DNA of 64,000 bases from Lachnospiraceae bacterium (GCA_017626095.1 JAGAJL010000018.1:1-64000); one strand, 5' to 3'; positions 26,274 through 34,654 are shown, counted from the stretch's first letter. Notes: generated by a model not told the origin, from the letters alone. Program-made: numbers and translations.

Positions 26274-26306
26274 GGCACTTAGAATATTGGAAAAGATATA
26301 AGAAAA

Positions 26307-26624
26307 TTAGTTTTCAACAGAATAAAATCGTAAAAGAGTATTTTTAATGGAGGGTTTAAACACCGTATTGTGATCATAACCATCGATGATTTCGTAGGAA
26401 ATGGTAAGCCCTTCATAATTTCTTTCTTCCAATACTTCGATGAAAGTATTTATCTGAAACGAGAGCTGATGAAATAGAACCAGAAATGCAAGATATCCCT
26501 GCATGCCCTTTGTTACTGTTAGCGGAAACGGATTGTCAAAAAAATCCTTTTTGGGAGCAAACTGCAAACCCGGCAGCAGAATCAAAACGGATATAATGAT
26601 AAATAGGGTAAGGATATTGTTCAT
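26307..26624 (-). CDS. Small membrane protein, possibly an acyltransferase-3 remnant
   Basis: A 105-residue protein with an N-terminal hydrophobic segment (residues 3-22) and a second around 45-60 (KGMQGYLAFLVLFHQLSFQI). That second segment resembles the start of acyltransferase-3 family proteins, where a KGIxGIAxLLVLFHH type motif begins the catalytic domain. The other eight or so membrane segments of that family are missing, and the remaining 45 residues are soluble, so this may be a truncated gene or an unrelated small protein. It is coupled to the upstream gene by an ATGA overlap, with GGAGGA inside that gene. Confidence 0.5.
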   Translation of the reverse strand: MNNILTLFIIISVLILLPGLQFAPKKDFFDNPFPLTVTKGMQGYLAFLVLFHQLSFQINTFIEVLEERNYEGLTISYEIIDGYDHNTVFKPSIKNTLLRFYSVEN

Positions 26625-27007
26625 TCGGAATCCTCCAATCTATAGGTGTTTCCCATAATTTCAATCAATTCAGTCCATTCTTTTGGCAGCATATCAAGAC
26701 TTTCCTTTTGCATCTGTAACAGAGCTTTGTCGGGATTTTTGAAAACCGGATTGCCATTTTTGTCTTGCACTGTTTCATACGGGTCGGAGTTCATCTGCGG
26801 TATGAGCTCTTTGTTTTGCTGCTTTTGCTGCATCAGATTATATATATTTAATAGAAGTGATACTAAAAACATCAAAAGAACACAACCGAGTAAGATAACG
26901 GTTTTACTTCGGATATGTTTTCTGTGAATTTCCGAATCGGAAAGGATGAGGGAATCATCCACCATTTTTTGTGCTTCCTGTACTGTTAATGTCGTTTCTT
27001 TTTCCAT
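26621..27007 (-). CDS. Single-pass membrane protein of unknown function
   Basis: A 128-residue protein with a cytoplasmic N-terminus of about 34 residues, one strong membrane segment (about 34-56, TVILLGCVLLMFLVSLLLNI) and a polar C-terminal part outside. I do not recognise a family. It has GAGGA upstream and overlaps the next gene, so the two form a small minus-strand operon. The layout, a membrane anchor followed by a second small membrane protein, would fit an accessory of a membrane complex, but no partner is visible nearby. Confidence 0.6.
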   Translation of the reverse strand: MEKETTLTVQEAQKMVDDSLILSDSEIHRKHIRSKTVILLGCVLLMFLVSLLLNIYNLMQQKQQNKELIPQMNSDPYETVQDKNGNPVFKNPDKALLQMQKESLDMLPKEWTELIEIMGNTYRLEDSE

Positions 27008-27172
27008 CGCACGATCCTCTTTTTCTTGATTCTACACTAGCATGTTACCTCTTTTTTCTCAACCGACTGTTGGTAGAATGCAGAAAAAAGACGGAAAATC
27101 AAGGCGATTCTGAGAATGAGGTTTTGGATAGATACAAGATTGTTTGGCTGGCTGTAGGTAAGATATTGATGT

Positions 27173-27222
27173 ATGTTGGTTAATACATGATTGACGGATG
27201 TTGGTTGATACATGATGGGTGG
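27173..27222. repeat. Tandem duplication of a 25-base unit
   Basis: Two adjacent copies, 27173-27197 and 27198-27222, share ATGTTGGTTNATACATGAT and differ near the end. They lie between divergent genes, upstream of the Fur-family promoter. Confidence 0.65.
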
Positions 27223-27253
27223 ATTATTGTTGACACATTGTTGGCGGATATCA

Positions 27254-27308
27254 TTGACAAAATGAAAAGAAAAAACTATAATCAATAATAGTAATCGTTA
27301 CTATTATT
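27254..27308 (+). promoter_or_regulatory. Promoter and Fur/Per-like operator of the second Fur-family gene
   Basis: TTGACA at 27254-27259 and TATAAT at 27277-27282 with a 17-base spacer form a consensus promoter. Directly after it is a perfect inverted repeat with 11-base arms (AATAATAGTAA at 27284-27294 and its complement at 27298-27308) around TCG. Occupancy would cover the transcription start, which points to strong autoregulation. The leader to the ATG is about 125 bases. Confidence 0.8.
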
Positions 27309-27415
27309 AAAAATTGAAATAAGAACCTGTATATACATCAAGGAATGGAAATCGTTTTGGGTCGGCATCATGAAAGCAGGTTGAATTGGAATAGACGAAG
27401 GAAGGGGGATATCCA

Positions 27416-27799
27416 ATGGTCAAATATTCCAGGCAGAGAGAAGGAATTCTTAGGAATTTGCAAAGCAGAAGAGACCATCCGACTGCTGATATGATATATG
27501 ACAGTGTTCGTAAAGAATACCCCAATATCAGTCTTGGGACCGTGTACCGGAATTTGACTTTTTTGACAGAAACGGGTCAGATACTTAAAATTTCAACCCA
27601 GATGGGAGCTGACAGGTATGACGGATTCATCAAACCACACAATCATTTTATCTGCAGAGAATGCGGAATGGTTGAAGATATGGAATATATATCCTGTGAT
27701 GAGATGATTTTACAAGCTTCCGGATTATTTCCGGGATTGATCGAGGATTGCGAATTACAGTTTTTTGGAAAGTGTAAAAATTGTCTTTCCGGGCAGTAA
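27416..27799 (+). CDS. Second Fur-family regulator (PerR-like)
   Basis: A 127-residue Fur-family repressor. The winged helix (RQREGILRNLQSRRDHPTAD, SLGTVYRNLTFL) spans residues 1-75. The metal sites show DRYDGFIKPHNHFICRECG and CKNC at the C-terminus. The Asp in the metal motif favours PerR. It is the first gene of the oxygen-defence run and is preceded by its own operator. With another PerR-like gene at 19735, the two may divide peroxide and iron or other metal sensing. The ribosome site is GGGGGA. Confidence 0.85.
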   Translation: MVKYSRQREGILRNLQSRRDHPTADMIYDSVRKEYPNISLGTVYRNLTFLTETGQILKISTQMGADRYDGFIKPHNHFICRECGMVEDMEYISCDEMILQASGLFPGLIEDCELQFFGKCKNCLSGQ

Positions 27800-27882
27800 A
27801 ATACATGAAAAAGATGTATGAAAAGATAAAAAAGATATATGAGTTTTTAGCAGAAAAATGATATACTAAAGGAGTGTTTATT

Positions 27883-28827
27883 ATGAACATGAGAAAAGCG
27901 GTTATGGTCGGATGTGGATTTGTCGGTTCTGCGTCGGTATTTGCTTTAATGCAAAGTGGTCTGTTTTCAGAGATTGCATTAATCGATGCTAACCGGGAAA
28001 AGGCGGAAGGTGAGGCTATGGATATCAGCCATGGTATTCCGTTTGCCAGCCAGATGCGTATCTATGCCGGCGATTATGATGATGTAAAGGATGCCGGTAT
28101 TGTGATTGTGACAGCCGGAGCTAACCAGCAGCCGGGTGAGACAAGGCTGGATTTGGTTCAGAAAAATGTCGGTATAATGAAAAAGATCATTCCGGAAATA
28201 TCAAGCCGTAATTTTGACGGAATATTACTGATTGTTGCTAATCCGGTTGATATTCTGACAAAAGTTGCTTTGGAGCTTTCGGGATTGCCGGAAAATCATG
28301 TCATCGGTTCCGGAACGGTACTGGATACTGCGCGTCTGAAATACCGGTTGAGCGAACATCTTGGAGTGGACAGTAAAAGTATTCATGCCTTTATTATCGG
28401 AGAGCATGGAGATAGTGAGATTGCTGCATTCAGCAGTGCCAATGTATCGGGTGTTCCATTAAGTAACTTCTGTGAAATGCGTGGTCATTTCCGTCACAAA
28501 GAAGCAGAACATGAGATTGCACAAAAGGTAAAAGACAGTGCTTATGAAATTATTCAGAGAAAGCGTGCAACTTATTTTGGCGTAGCCATGGCAGTTAAAC
28601 GGATTTGTGAGGTTATTGTCCGGGACGAAAAAGCCATTCTTCCGGTATCAACATCCATGCATGGTGCTTACGGCATAAAAGATGTTGTTTTATCTATGCC
28701 CTGTATTGTAGGTGCGGATGGAATCGAGGCACAGGTGCCCATTGTATTAAACGATGAAGAGACGAAAAAGCTACAGGATTCAGCAAAGATTTTAAAAGAA
28801 ACCTTGAATACACTTGAGCTTTCTTGA
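27883..28827 (+). CDS. ldh: L-lactate dehydrogenase
   Basis: A 314-residue NAD-dependent enzyme reducing pyruvate to L-lactate. The Rossmann motif GCGFVGSASVFA (about 10-21), the specificity loop NQQPGETRLD with Gln for lactate, not Arg for malate, the DTARLKYRL substrate Arg, and catalytic His in GEHGD (about 176) are present. ATG 27883 follows AAAGGAG by a good distance, and an upstream in-frame start at 27874 is less likely. It sits behind the Fur-family gene and may help balance NADH during oxygen stress. No allosteric features are visible. Confidence 0.92.
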   Translation: MNMRKAVMVGCGFVGSASVFALMQSGLFSEIALIDANREKAEGEAMDISHGIPFASQMRIYAGDYDDVKDAGIVIVTAGANQQPGETRLDLVQKNVGIMKKIIPEISSRNFDGILLIVANPVDILTKVALELSGLPENHVIGSGTVLDTARLKYRLSEHLGVDSKSIHAFIIGEHGDSEIAAFSSANVSGVPLSNFCEMRGHFRHKEAEHEIAQKVKDSAYEIIQRKRATYFGVAMAVKRICEVIVRDEKAILPVSTSMHGAYGIKDVVLSMPCIVGADGIEAQVPIVLNDEETKKLQDSAKILKETLNTLELS

Positions 28828-29032
28828 ACTTAATTCATGAAAAGGGTTATTCAAACGATAAGCAGATGGAAATAGAAAAATTAAAAATAGATAAAACAGA
28901 TAGAAATAAATCGAAGTAATAACCATATAGCCGTGAAATGTAATGGGATAATTCAGTTGTTAAAAAAGAAAGATTAAAATAAAATGATTCCGAAACAAAA
29001 AATGAACGGAAGCAGAAAGAGAGGAAAAGAAT

Positions 29033-29407
29033 ATGGCACAAAAATTTCTTGTATGTGAACATTGTGGAAACATGGTTGAGGTAGTAAAGGACGCCGGTGT
29101 ACCGATGATGTGCTGCGGTCAGAAAATGACAGAACTTGTAGCAGGAACTACGGATGCTGCGGTTGAAAAACACATTCCCGTATATGAAGTAAAAGACAAC
29201 AAAATCTATGTTAACGTAGGTGAAGTTGAGCATCCGATGATGGCAGAGCACTTCATTGAATGGGTCAGTGTCCAGACCGACAAAGGAACCCATCTGAAAA
29301 AGCTTGCACCCGGACAAAAACCGGAGGTTGTTTTTGCAATCTGTGAAGATGAAAAGGTAGAAGTTGTGTATGCATATTGCAATTTACACGGACTTTGGAA
29401 AAAATAA
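29033..29407 (+). CDS. dfx: Desulfoferrodoxin (superoxide reductase)
   Basis: A 124-residue two-domain iron protein. Residues 1-37 are a desulforedoxin-like FeCys4 centre (CEHCGN, CCGQ). Residues about 45-124 are a neelaredoxin-like domain with the Fe(His4Cys) site: His in EKHIP, His in EHPMMAEHF and CNLHGLWK. It reduces superoxide to peroxide without making oxygen, with electrons from rubredoxin. It is placed directly before FprA and near reverse rubrerythrin, which would remove the peroxide. It has its own ribosome site (AGAGAGGAAAAG) and a 200-base upstream region with no clear operator. Confidence 0.93.
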   Translation: MAQKFLVCEHCGNMVEVVKDAGVPMMCCGQKMTELVAGTTDAAVEKHIPVYEVKDNKIYVNVGEVEHPMMAEHFIEWVSVQTDKGTHLKKLAPGQKPEVVFAICEDEKVEVVYAYCNLHGLWKK

Positions 29408-29420
29408 TATAGCGATACGA

Positions 29421-29460
29421 CGGTATCATGGGGCAAAATACCTTTGGACCCTGACATCAT
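29421..29460. repeat. Dispersed GGGGCAAAA-type palindrome, copy 3
   Basis: GGTATCATGGGGCAAAATAC followed by a CCTTTGGACCCTGACATCAT-like half closely resembles copy 1 on the opposite strand. It lies between dfx and the flavoprotein gene and may affect their relative expression. Confidence 0.6.
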
Positions 29461-29506
29461 AAAATACAACAGAAAAAAGCAAAAGAAAACGTGGGGAAAG
29501 AAAAAT

Positions 29507-30667
29507 ATGTTGATATCGGATTCTGTAAAATATGTGGGTGTGGATGACAAAACGATTGATTTATTTGAAAGTCAGTATGTTGTCCCCAATGGAGTATCTT
29601 ATAATTCTTATCTGATTTTGGATGAGAAAACAGCTTTGATGGACACGGTTGATGCACGATGTACAAAAGAATGGGGCGAAAATGTTGAGGCAGCTTTAGC
29701 CGGACGCAAGCTCGATTATATCGTTGTCCAGCACATGGAACCGGATCATTCGGGCTCATTGGCATATGCCATGGAGAAATATCCTGAGGCTGTCATTGTC
29801 GGAAATGCCAAAACATTTTTGTTTTTAAATCAGCTTTTTGGTGTCGATTGTGCGGACAGAAAGCTGGAAGTAAAAGAAGGAGATACATTAGAGCTTGGTA
29901 AGCATAAGCTTACTTTTGTTATGGCACCCATGGTTCACTGGCCGGAAGTTATGGTTTCTTATGAAAGTACAGAAAAACTTCTGTTTTCGGCAGATGGATT
30001 TGGTAAGTTCGGAGCTCTGGATACGGATGAGGATTGGGCTTGTGAAGCGAGACGATACTATTTTAACATCGTAGGAAAATATGGAGCATCCGTACAGATT
30101 CTTTTGAAAAAAGCAAAGAATTTAGATATTCAGAAGATTTTACCGTTGCATGGTCCGATTTTAGACAGCAATCTGGAGTACTATCTTGATTTATATGATA
30201 AGTGGTCTTCCTACCAGCCTGAAACCAAAGGCGTATTTATTGCCTATGCTTCCATTCATGGAAATACTGCAAAAGTAGCTGAGCTGCTTGCGCAAAAGCT
30301 TCGGGATCTGGGAGAAGAGAAAGTTGCAGTTGCGGATCTTTCCAGAGAAGATATCGCAGAATGTGTGGAAGATGCTTTCCGTTATGACCGTATGATTTTA
30401 TGTTCGGCAACCTATGATGGTAATGCATTTGTTCCGATGGAAGACTTTTTACATCATTTGCAGATAAAAACATATCAGAACCGAATTGTTGGTCTGGTTG
30501 AAAATGGCACATGGGCACCAATGGCTGCAAAATCGATGCGTTCGTATTTGGAAACCATGAAGAATGTGACTATTCTGGATGCCACGGTATCAATCCGTTC
30601 AACCTATAAGCCTTCGGATGAGACGGCTTTGGATTGCTTAGCTAATGCGATTAGAGAAAGAGCGTAG
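29507..30667 (+). CDS. fprA: A-type flavoprotein (FprA, oxygen reductase)
   Basis: A 386-residue flavodiiron protein. The N-terminal beta-lactamase-like domain holds the di-iron site: HMEPDHSGS (about 80-88), VHWPE, SADGFG and LPLHGPI. The C-terminal flavodoxin domain (about 245-386) binds FMN (YASIHGNTAKVAE). These enzymes reduce O2 to water, or NO to N2O, with electrons from rubredoxin. A rubredoxin-containing flavin reductase lies two genes on. ATG 29507 is chosen because GGGGAAAG lies just upstream; the frame is open further back. It is followed by about 140 bases of leader before the reverse rubrerythrin gene. Confidence 0.93.
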   Translation: MLISDSVKYVGVDDKTIDLFESQYVVPNGVSYNSYLILDEKTALMDTVDARCTKEWGENVEAALAGRKLDYIVVQHMEPDHSGSLAYAMEKYPEAVIVGNAKTFLFLNQLFGVDCADRKLEVKEGDTLELGKHKLTFVMAPMVHWPEVMVSYESTEKLLFSADGFGKFGALDTDEDWACEARRYYFNIVGKYGASVQILLKKAKNLDIQKILPLHGPILDSNLEYYLDLYDKWSSYQPETKGVFIAYASIHGNTAKVAELLAQKLRDLGEEKVAVADLSREDIAECVEDAFRYDRMILCSATYDGNAFVPMEDFLHHLQIKTYQNRIVGLVENGTWAPMAAKSMRSYLETMKNVTILDATVSIRSTYKPSDETALDCLANAIRERA

Positions 30668-30776
30668 GATAGAGATTGACATAAGAGCAAAGATACATGA
30701 TTTTGTATCTAAAATACAGCATTTTAGCTGTGAAACATTACTTTCGTGATTTATGCATAGTTTTTAACCATGCATG

Positions 30777-30794
30777 AAATAATAAATATTATTT
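30777..30794 (+). promoter_or_regulatory. Palindromic operator candidate before reverse rubrerythrin
   Basis: AAATAATAAATATTATTT is a perfect 8-2-8 palindrome ending just before the AGGAGG ribosome site. It is similar in character to the Fur/Per-like site at 27284, so control by one of the two PerR-like proteins is plausible. AT-richness makes chance more likely than for the other sites. Confidence 0.5.
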
Positions 30795-30810
30795 ATAGGA
30801 GGATTTTAAA

Positions 30811-31401
30811 ATGGCAAAATGGGTATGTCCGGTATGTGGATATGTGCATGAAGGAGAAACCGCACCAGCAGAGTGTCCGGTTTGCCACGTAAGTGGAGAA
30901 AAATTCAACAAAGTTGAGGGAGAGCTTGTACTTGCTGCAGAGCATGAGTTCGGTGTTTACGCTGAAACAGTTAAAAACAACAGCGATATCAGCGAAGAAG
31001 ATAAAAAATTCATCTTTGAACAGCTCAAAGCAAACTTTGAAGGTGAATGCTCAGAGGTAGGTATGTATCTTTGCATGGCAAGAGTTGCTCATCGTGAAGG
31101 TTATCCCGAAATCGGTCTTTATTGGGAAAAAGCTGCATATGAAGAAGCAGAGCATGCAGCTAAATTTGCGGAGTTGCTTGGTTCTGAATTAGAAAGCAAG
31201 ATGACCGATTCTACCAAGAAAAACCTTGCATGGAGAGTTGACTGTGAATTCGGTGCAACAGCCGGAAAAGTTGATCTTGCAAAATGTGCAAAGAAAAACA
31301 ATCTGGATGCAATCCATGACACCGTTCATGAAATGGCTCGTGACGAGGCAAGACATGGTAAGGCATTAAAAGGATTACTTGAAAGATATTTTGGAGAATA
31401 A
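30811..31401 (+). CDS. rbr: Reverse rubrerythrin (peroxidase)
   Basis: A 196-residue rubrerythrin with its rubredoxin domain at the N-terminus (CPVCGYVHE, CPVCHVSGE, residues 5-30) and the di-iron four-helix bundle after it (FEGECSEVGMYLCMARVAHR, EEAEHAAKF, ARDEARHG). This order is the reverse of classical rubrerythrin. Clostridial homologues act as NADH-dependent peroxidases and oxygen reductases together with a flavin reductase-rubredoxin protein such as the one at 32430. It has an excellent AGGAGG site. The SDR gene follows 7 bases after the stop. Confidence 0.93.
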   Translation: MAKWVCPVCGYVHEGETAPAECPVCHVSGEKFNKVEGELVLAAEHEFGVYAETVKNNSDISEEDKKFIFEQLKANFEGECSEVGMYLCMARVAHREGYPEIGLYWEKAAYEEAEHAAKFAELLGSELESKMTDSTKKNLAWRVDCEFGATAGKVDLAKCAKKNNLDAIHDTVHEMARDEARHGKALKGLLERYFGE

Positions 31402-31408
31402 GAAATAG

Positions 31409-32302
31409 ATGGATATTCTTGTACTTGGCGGAAGTTATTTCCTTGGAAAAGCATTTGTTCATATGGCAATGGAAAAGCACCGGGTTACTGTGTTTAATCG
31501 CGGGACCCGGCCGCTGGGGCTTCCCCGGGTGCAGGAAATTCATGGTGACAGACATGATTTGGCTGCACTCGGTAGGCTATCCGGGAAACATTTTGATGTC
31601 ATTGTGGATTTTTGTGCCTATCAAAAAGGAGATATTACTGCCATATTCGAAGCGATAAATGCGGATTTTGGACAATATATTTTTATCAGTACCTGTGATG
31701 TTTATGAACGCGGACAAAACATGTTTTTAGATGAAACTGCACGTTTTGAACATCGTGATTTCGGCGGTGAAGCAGGTGACTACATTTTACAGAAAGTGGC
31801 GTTAGAAGAAGAACTGTCCCAATGCTCTTTTACTTATCACGTTCCTTATACTTCGATTCGTCCTTCCTTTATTTATGGACCGGATAATTATGCTCCGCGT
31901 GAAGGAATGTATTTTCGCTGGATTGAGCAGGCCGGACAGATATTGCATCCGTTTGACGCAACCGGACAGTTCCAGTTAGTTTATGTAGATGATGTGGCAA
32001 GGGCAATTCTTGCATGTGTTGAACATCCGATTTCAGACAACCGTGCATATAATCTGGCTCCGCCTGTAATGGAAACTTATGATTCTTTTGCAGAGGCGTT
32101 GACCGCCGGTGTGGAAGTGCCATTTGAAAAAGTTCCGGTTACGGTTGCGACAATCAATGAGAAAAATATACCGTTACCGTTTCCGCTTACCAAAGAAGAA
32201 TCAAATTGGTATGACGGAAATCGGATTATTGAGCTTATTGGACAGTATACAAAGCTGTCTGACGGACTAAAGAAAACAATCGCTTGGCAACAAAGCGTTT
32301 AG
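31409..32302 (+). CDS. NAD-dependent epimerase/dehydratase family protein (SDR)
   Basis: A 297-residue extended short-chain dehydrogenase. The N-terminal NAD site reads LVLGGSYFLGK, with Ser-Tyr where TG is normal. The catalytic Tyr-x3-Lys is DYILQK (about 130), and RPSFIYGPDNY follows as expected for sugar-nucleotide epimerase relatives. The substrate is unknown. Position between two oxygen-defence genes, with only 7 bases separating it from rbr, suggests cotranscription, although a role in redox defence would be unexpected. A short hairpin (about 32308-32336) follows. Confidence 0.8.
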   Translation: MDILVLGGSYFLGKAFVHMAMEKHRVTVFNRGTRPLGLPRVQEIHGDRHDLAALGRLSGKHFDVIVDFCAYQKGDITAIFEAINADFGQYIFISTCDVYERGQNMFLDETARFEHRDFGGEAGDYILQKVALEEELSQCSFTYHVPYTSIRPSFIYGPDNYAPREGMYFRWIEQAGQILHPFDATGQFQLVYVDDVARAILACVEHPISDNRAYNLAPPVMETYDSFAEALTAGVEVPFEKVPVTVATINEKNIPLPFPLTKEESNWYDGNRIIELIGQYTKLSDGLKKTIAWQQSV

Positions 32303-32429
32303 TTGGCAACTCTCTTATGTATCATAAGAGGTGTTGGTTATTATATATGGAATGAATGATTTCATAAATTGCTTTTATTGGAAATTTATGATTTACAATT
32401 TACGAAAAAGAAAGGATGGGATTCTGCAT

Positions 32430-33050
32430 ATGGATTCAAAAGTGTTAAACAAATTGAGTTATGGTTTGTTTGTTCTGACCACAAGTAAAGACGGAAAAGA
32501 CAACGGATGCATTACCAATACGGCAATTCAGGCAGCATCGGATCCGCTTACCATCAGTGTGGCGGTAAACAAAGCGAATCTGACCTGTGAAATGATTGAA
32601 GCAACCAAGAAATTTACCATTTCGATTATCAGTGAGGATGCAACCTTTGATCTCTTCAAGCATTTCGGATACCAGTCCGGAAGAGATGTTGACAAATTCG
32701 CGGATTTTACGGATTGCAAAAGAGTTTTTAACGATACGCTGGCGATTACCAAAGGTACCAATGCATATATTAGTGTGTATGTAGTGGATCAGGTGGATTT
32801 AGGAAGTCATATTTTATTTGTGGGAAAACCTACAGACGGTGAAATCCTCAGTGATGTTCCTTCCGCTACCTATGCATATTATTTTGCCAATATCAAACCC
32901 AAGCCGGAAAAAGTTGGAAAAACAGAAGACGGAAAGACGGTCTGGAGATGTAAAATCTGTGGATATGAGTATGTAGGCGAGGAACTGCCGGATGATTTTA
33001 TTTGTCCAATCTGCAAACATCCCGCAAGTGATTTTGAAAAAGTAAAATAA
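32430..33050 (+). CDS. hrb: Flavin reductase-rubredoxin fusion (high-molecular-weight rubredoxin)
   Basis: A 206-residue protein. Residues 1-150 are an FMN-binding flavin reductase-like domain (LSYGLFVLTTSKDG, FGYQSGRDVDKF), and 155-206 are a rubredoxin (CKICGYEYVG, CPICKHP). The same fusion, called Hrb in acetogens, takes electrons from NAD(P)H and donates them to FprA, as partner in O2 and NO reduction. All needed partners are just upstream. The start at 32430 is chosen because AAGGATGGG is upstream; the frame is open for 33 more codons. A terminator ends the cluster. Confidence 0.9.
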   Translation: MDSKVLNKLSYGLFVLTTSKDGKDNGCITNTAIQAASDPLTISVAVNKANLTCEMIEATKKFTISIISEDATFDLFKHFGYQSGRDVDKFADFTDCKRVFNDTLAITKGTNAYISVYVVDQVDLGSHILFVGKPTDGEILSDVPSATYAYYFANIKPKPEKVGKTEDGKTVWRCKICGYEYVGEELPDDFICPICKHPASDFEKVK

Positions 33051-33083
33051 AATGCTTCTGCTATTTATGATAGGGAAGCGAAG

Positions 33084-33126
33084 AAAAGCTGTATTTTGTC
33101 CGTTTCCGGATAATACAGCTTTTTAT
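33084..33126 (+). terminator. Terminator of the oxygen-defence cluster
   Basis: A perfect 12-13 bp stem (aaaagctgtatt at 33084-33095 with 33112-33124) with a 16-base loop and T tail. Confidence 0.8.
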
Positions 33127-33238
33127 AATTTGGATGAAACTTTGAGCAAAAGTATTAGAATATAAAACGTAATATGAGGAAATACTTCCTTATCTATCAT
33201 GAAATTTTATGTGCAGATATCTGTCGAACATGATAATA

Positions 33239-33260
33239 TGATACCAGGGTCAATTTTTAA
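33239..33260. repeat. Partial GGGGCAAAA-type palindrome, copy 4
   Basis: TGATACCAGGGTCAATTTTT resembles the left half of copy 2. The right half is not clear. It sits in a 425-base gene-free stretch with the MITE-like element. Confidence 0.45.
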
Positions 33261-33327
33261 TCGACATATGATTTTGTATACTCTATGCAAAATCATATAT
33301 TAATATTTGATTTCCTTTTCGGATTTG

Positions 33328-33427
33328 TGTTCCCAATATTTTTCTTTGTCAGCCGACTTTTGTAAGCATGCCGCTTAGAAAGACTGGAAAACGAAGTACG
33401 AGGTGCCAAGAAAGATATTGGGGACAT
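33328..33427. repeat. MITE-like palindromic element, short form
   Basis: About 100 bases with inverted ends: 33328-33360 pairs imperfectly with 33395-33427 (shared CCCAATAT and TTTCTT blocks). The centre GCATGCCGCTTAGAAAGACT and the arm CGAAGTACGAGGTGCCAAG match the right arm of the longer element at 57958-58182 with few differences. No gene lies inside. It fills most of the space before the CapA-like gene. Confidence 0.7.
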
Positions 33428-33475
33428 AAATAAAAAAGAAAATATATAAAGACTTTTCACAGGAGGAATAACCGG

Positions 33476-34654
33476 ATGAAAGGCGAGACGAGTCTGATTT
33501 TTACCGGAGATATCGGATTTGATAAATATATGGACAAAAAATGGGAAGATCCGGATCTGGTGTCCCAAGAAGTACTTTCTTTTCTTCATTCTGCAGACCA
33601 TCTCATTATCAATGTAGAAGGTCCCTTGTCAAAGCAGGATAAAGTAAAAAAAGAAAACGGTGTCGTGGCGCTGACGCATAGTATGGATCCGGCGGCAACC
33701 TCCTTTTTTCAAAAGATTGGAGCGGATGTCTGGAATATCTGCAACAATCATATCATGGATGCCGGTCCCGATGGAATGGCAGATACTTTGACAGAAGCTT
33801 TAAAATGTCATGTAAAAACCCTGGGAGCCGGTATGAATATCAGGGAAGCAGTTCGACCTGTTATTTTTTCGGAGGCAGGCGGAATTGGAATGATCGGTGT
33901 CGGCTATCAGAGGGCATGCCGAAAGGCCACAGATGAAATTCCCGGTTGTTTTAGCTGGAGTGATATGGACCTGATTCAAGAGGCAATTCACGAGATTAAG
34001 AAAACCTGCCGCTGGTGTATTGTGGTAGCTCACGGTGGTGAAGAATTTACGGCCCTACCATCGCCTTACACCAGACAGCGATATATGGATTATCTTTCCA
34101 TGGGCGCAGATATTGTGGTCGGCCATCATCCGCATGTACCAATGAATTATGAAACATTTCCCGGAAAAGCTATTTTTTATTCCTTAGGAAATTTTGTGTT
34201 TGATACGGATTATCAGAGATCGCAGTTTAATACCGAATTTGGTTTATTTATAAAACTTCACTTTACAGAAAGTGCATTTTCGTTTGAACCCTTTGGTATC
34301 GAGATTGATCGAAACGTGGATCACATTGTTAAAGGTGAAATATCGCCTATTTTTACGGATGTTCAGGAAGAAGAATACAAGCTTCTCCTACCGCTTGCGG
34401 CAAAGATGTTTATTGAGAACACCAAAAGACAATTAAGATACCTGAAACCGGATGTTTTTGCAAATGCAACCGATGAAGACTTTTATCAGAATTTCTACGA
34501 ACCCTTACGTAGTGGTAGAGTTCCGGGAGAAGTTCTGGACTTCCAGATCATTTATCCGCTTTCTTTGGAAGAAGAAAAAAAGGAATGGAAAAAGAGTCGT
34601 TTGGAAGCGGTTAAAGAGTTTATGTTAAAACAGATTCAGGAAGAAAAAAGATGA
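33476..34654 (+). CDS. CapA-family putative metallophosphatase
   Basis: A 392-residue CapA/PgsA-like protein of the metallophosphatase superfamily. Motifs TGDIGFD (about 10), NVEGPLS (about 46), NNHIMDAG (about 86), AHGGEE (about 185) and GHHPHV (about 220) supply metal ligands. CapA of Bacillus takes part in poly-gamma-glutamate synthesis or export. Here there is no signal peptide or membrane anchor, so it may act in the cytosol. It overlaps the next gene by four bases and starts a run of four genes. The ribosome site is AGGAGGA. Confidence 0.88.
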   Translation: MKGETSLIFTGDIGFDKYMDKKWEDPDLVSQEVLSFLHSADHLIINVEGPLSKQDKVKKENGVVALTHSMDPAATSFFQKIGADVWNICNNHIMDAGPDGMADTLTEALKCHVKTLGAGMNIREAVRPVIFSEAGGIGMIGVGYQRACRKATDEIPGCFSWSDMDLIQEAIHEIKKTCRWCIVVAHGGEEFTALPSPYTRQRYMDYLSMGADIVVGHHPHVPMNYETFPGKAIFYSLGNFVFDTDYQRSQFNTEFGLFIKLHFTESAFSFEPFGIEIDRNVDHIVKGEISPIFTDVQEEEYKLLLPLAAKMFIENTKRQLRYLKPDVFANATDEDFYQNFYEPLRSGRVPGEVLDFQIIYPLSLEEEKKEWKKSRLEAVKEFMLKQIQEEKR

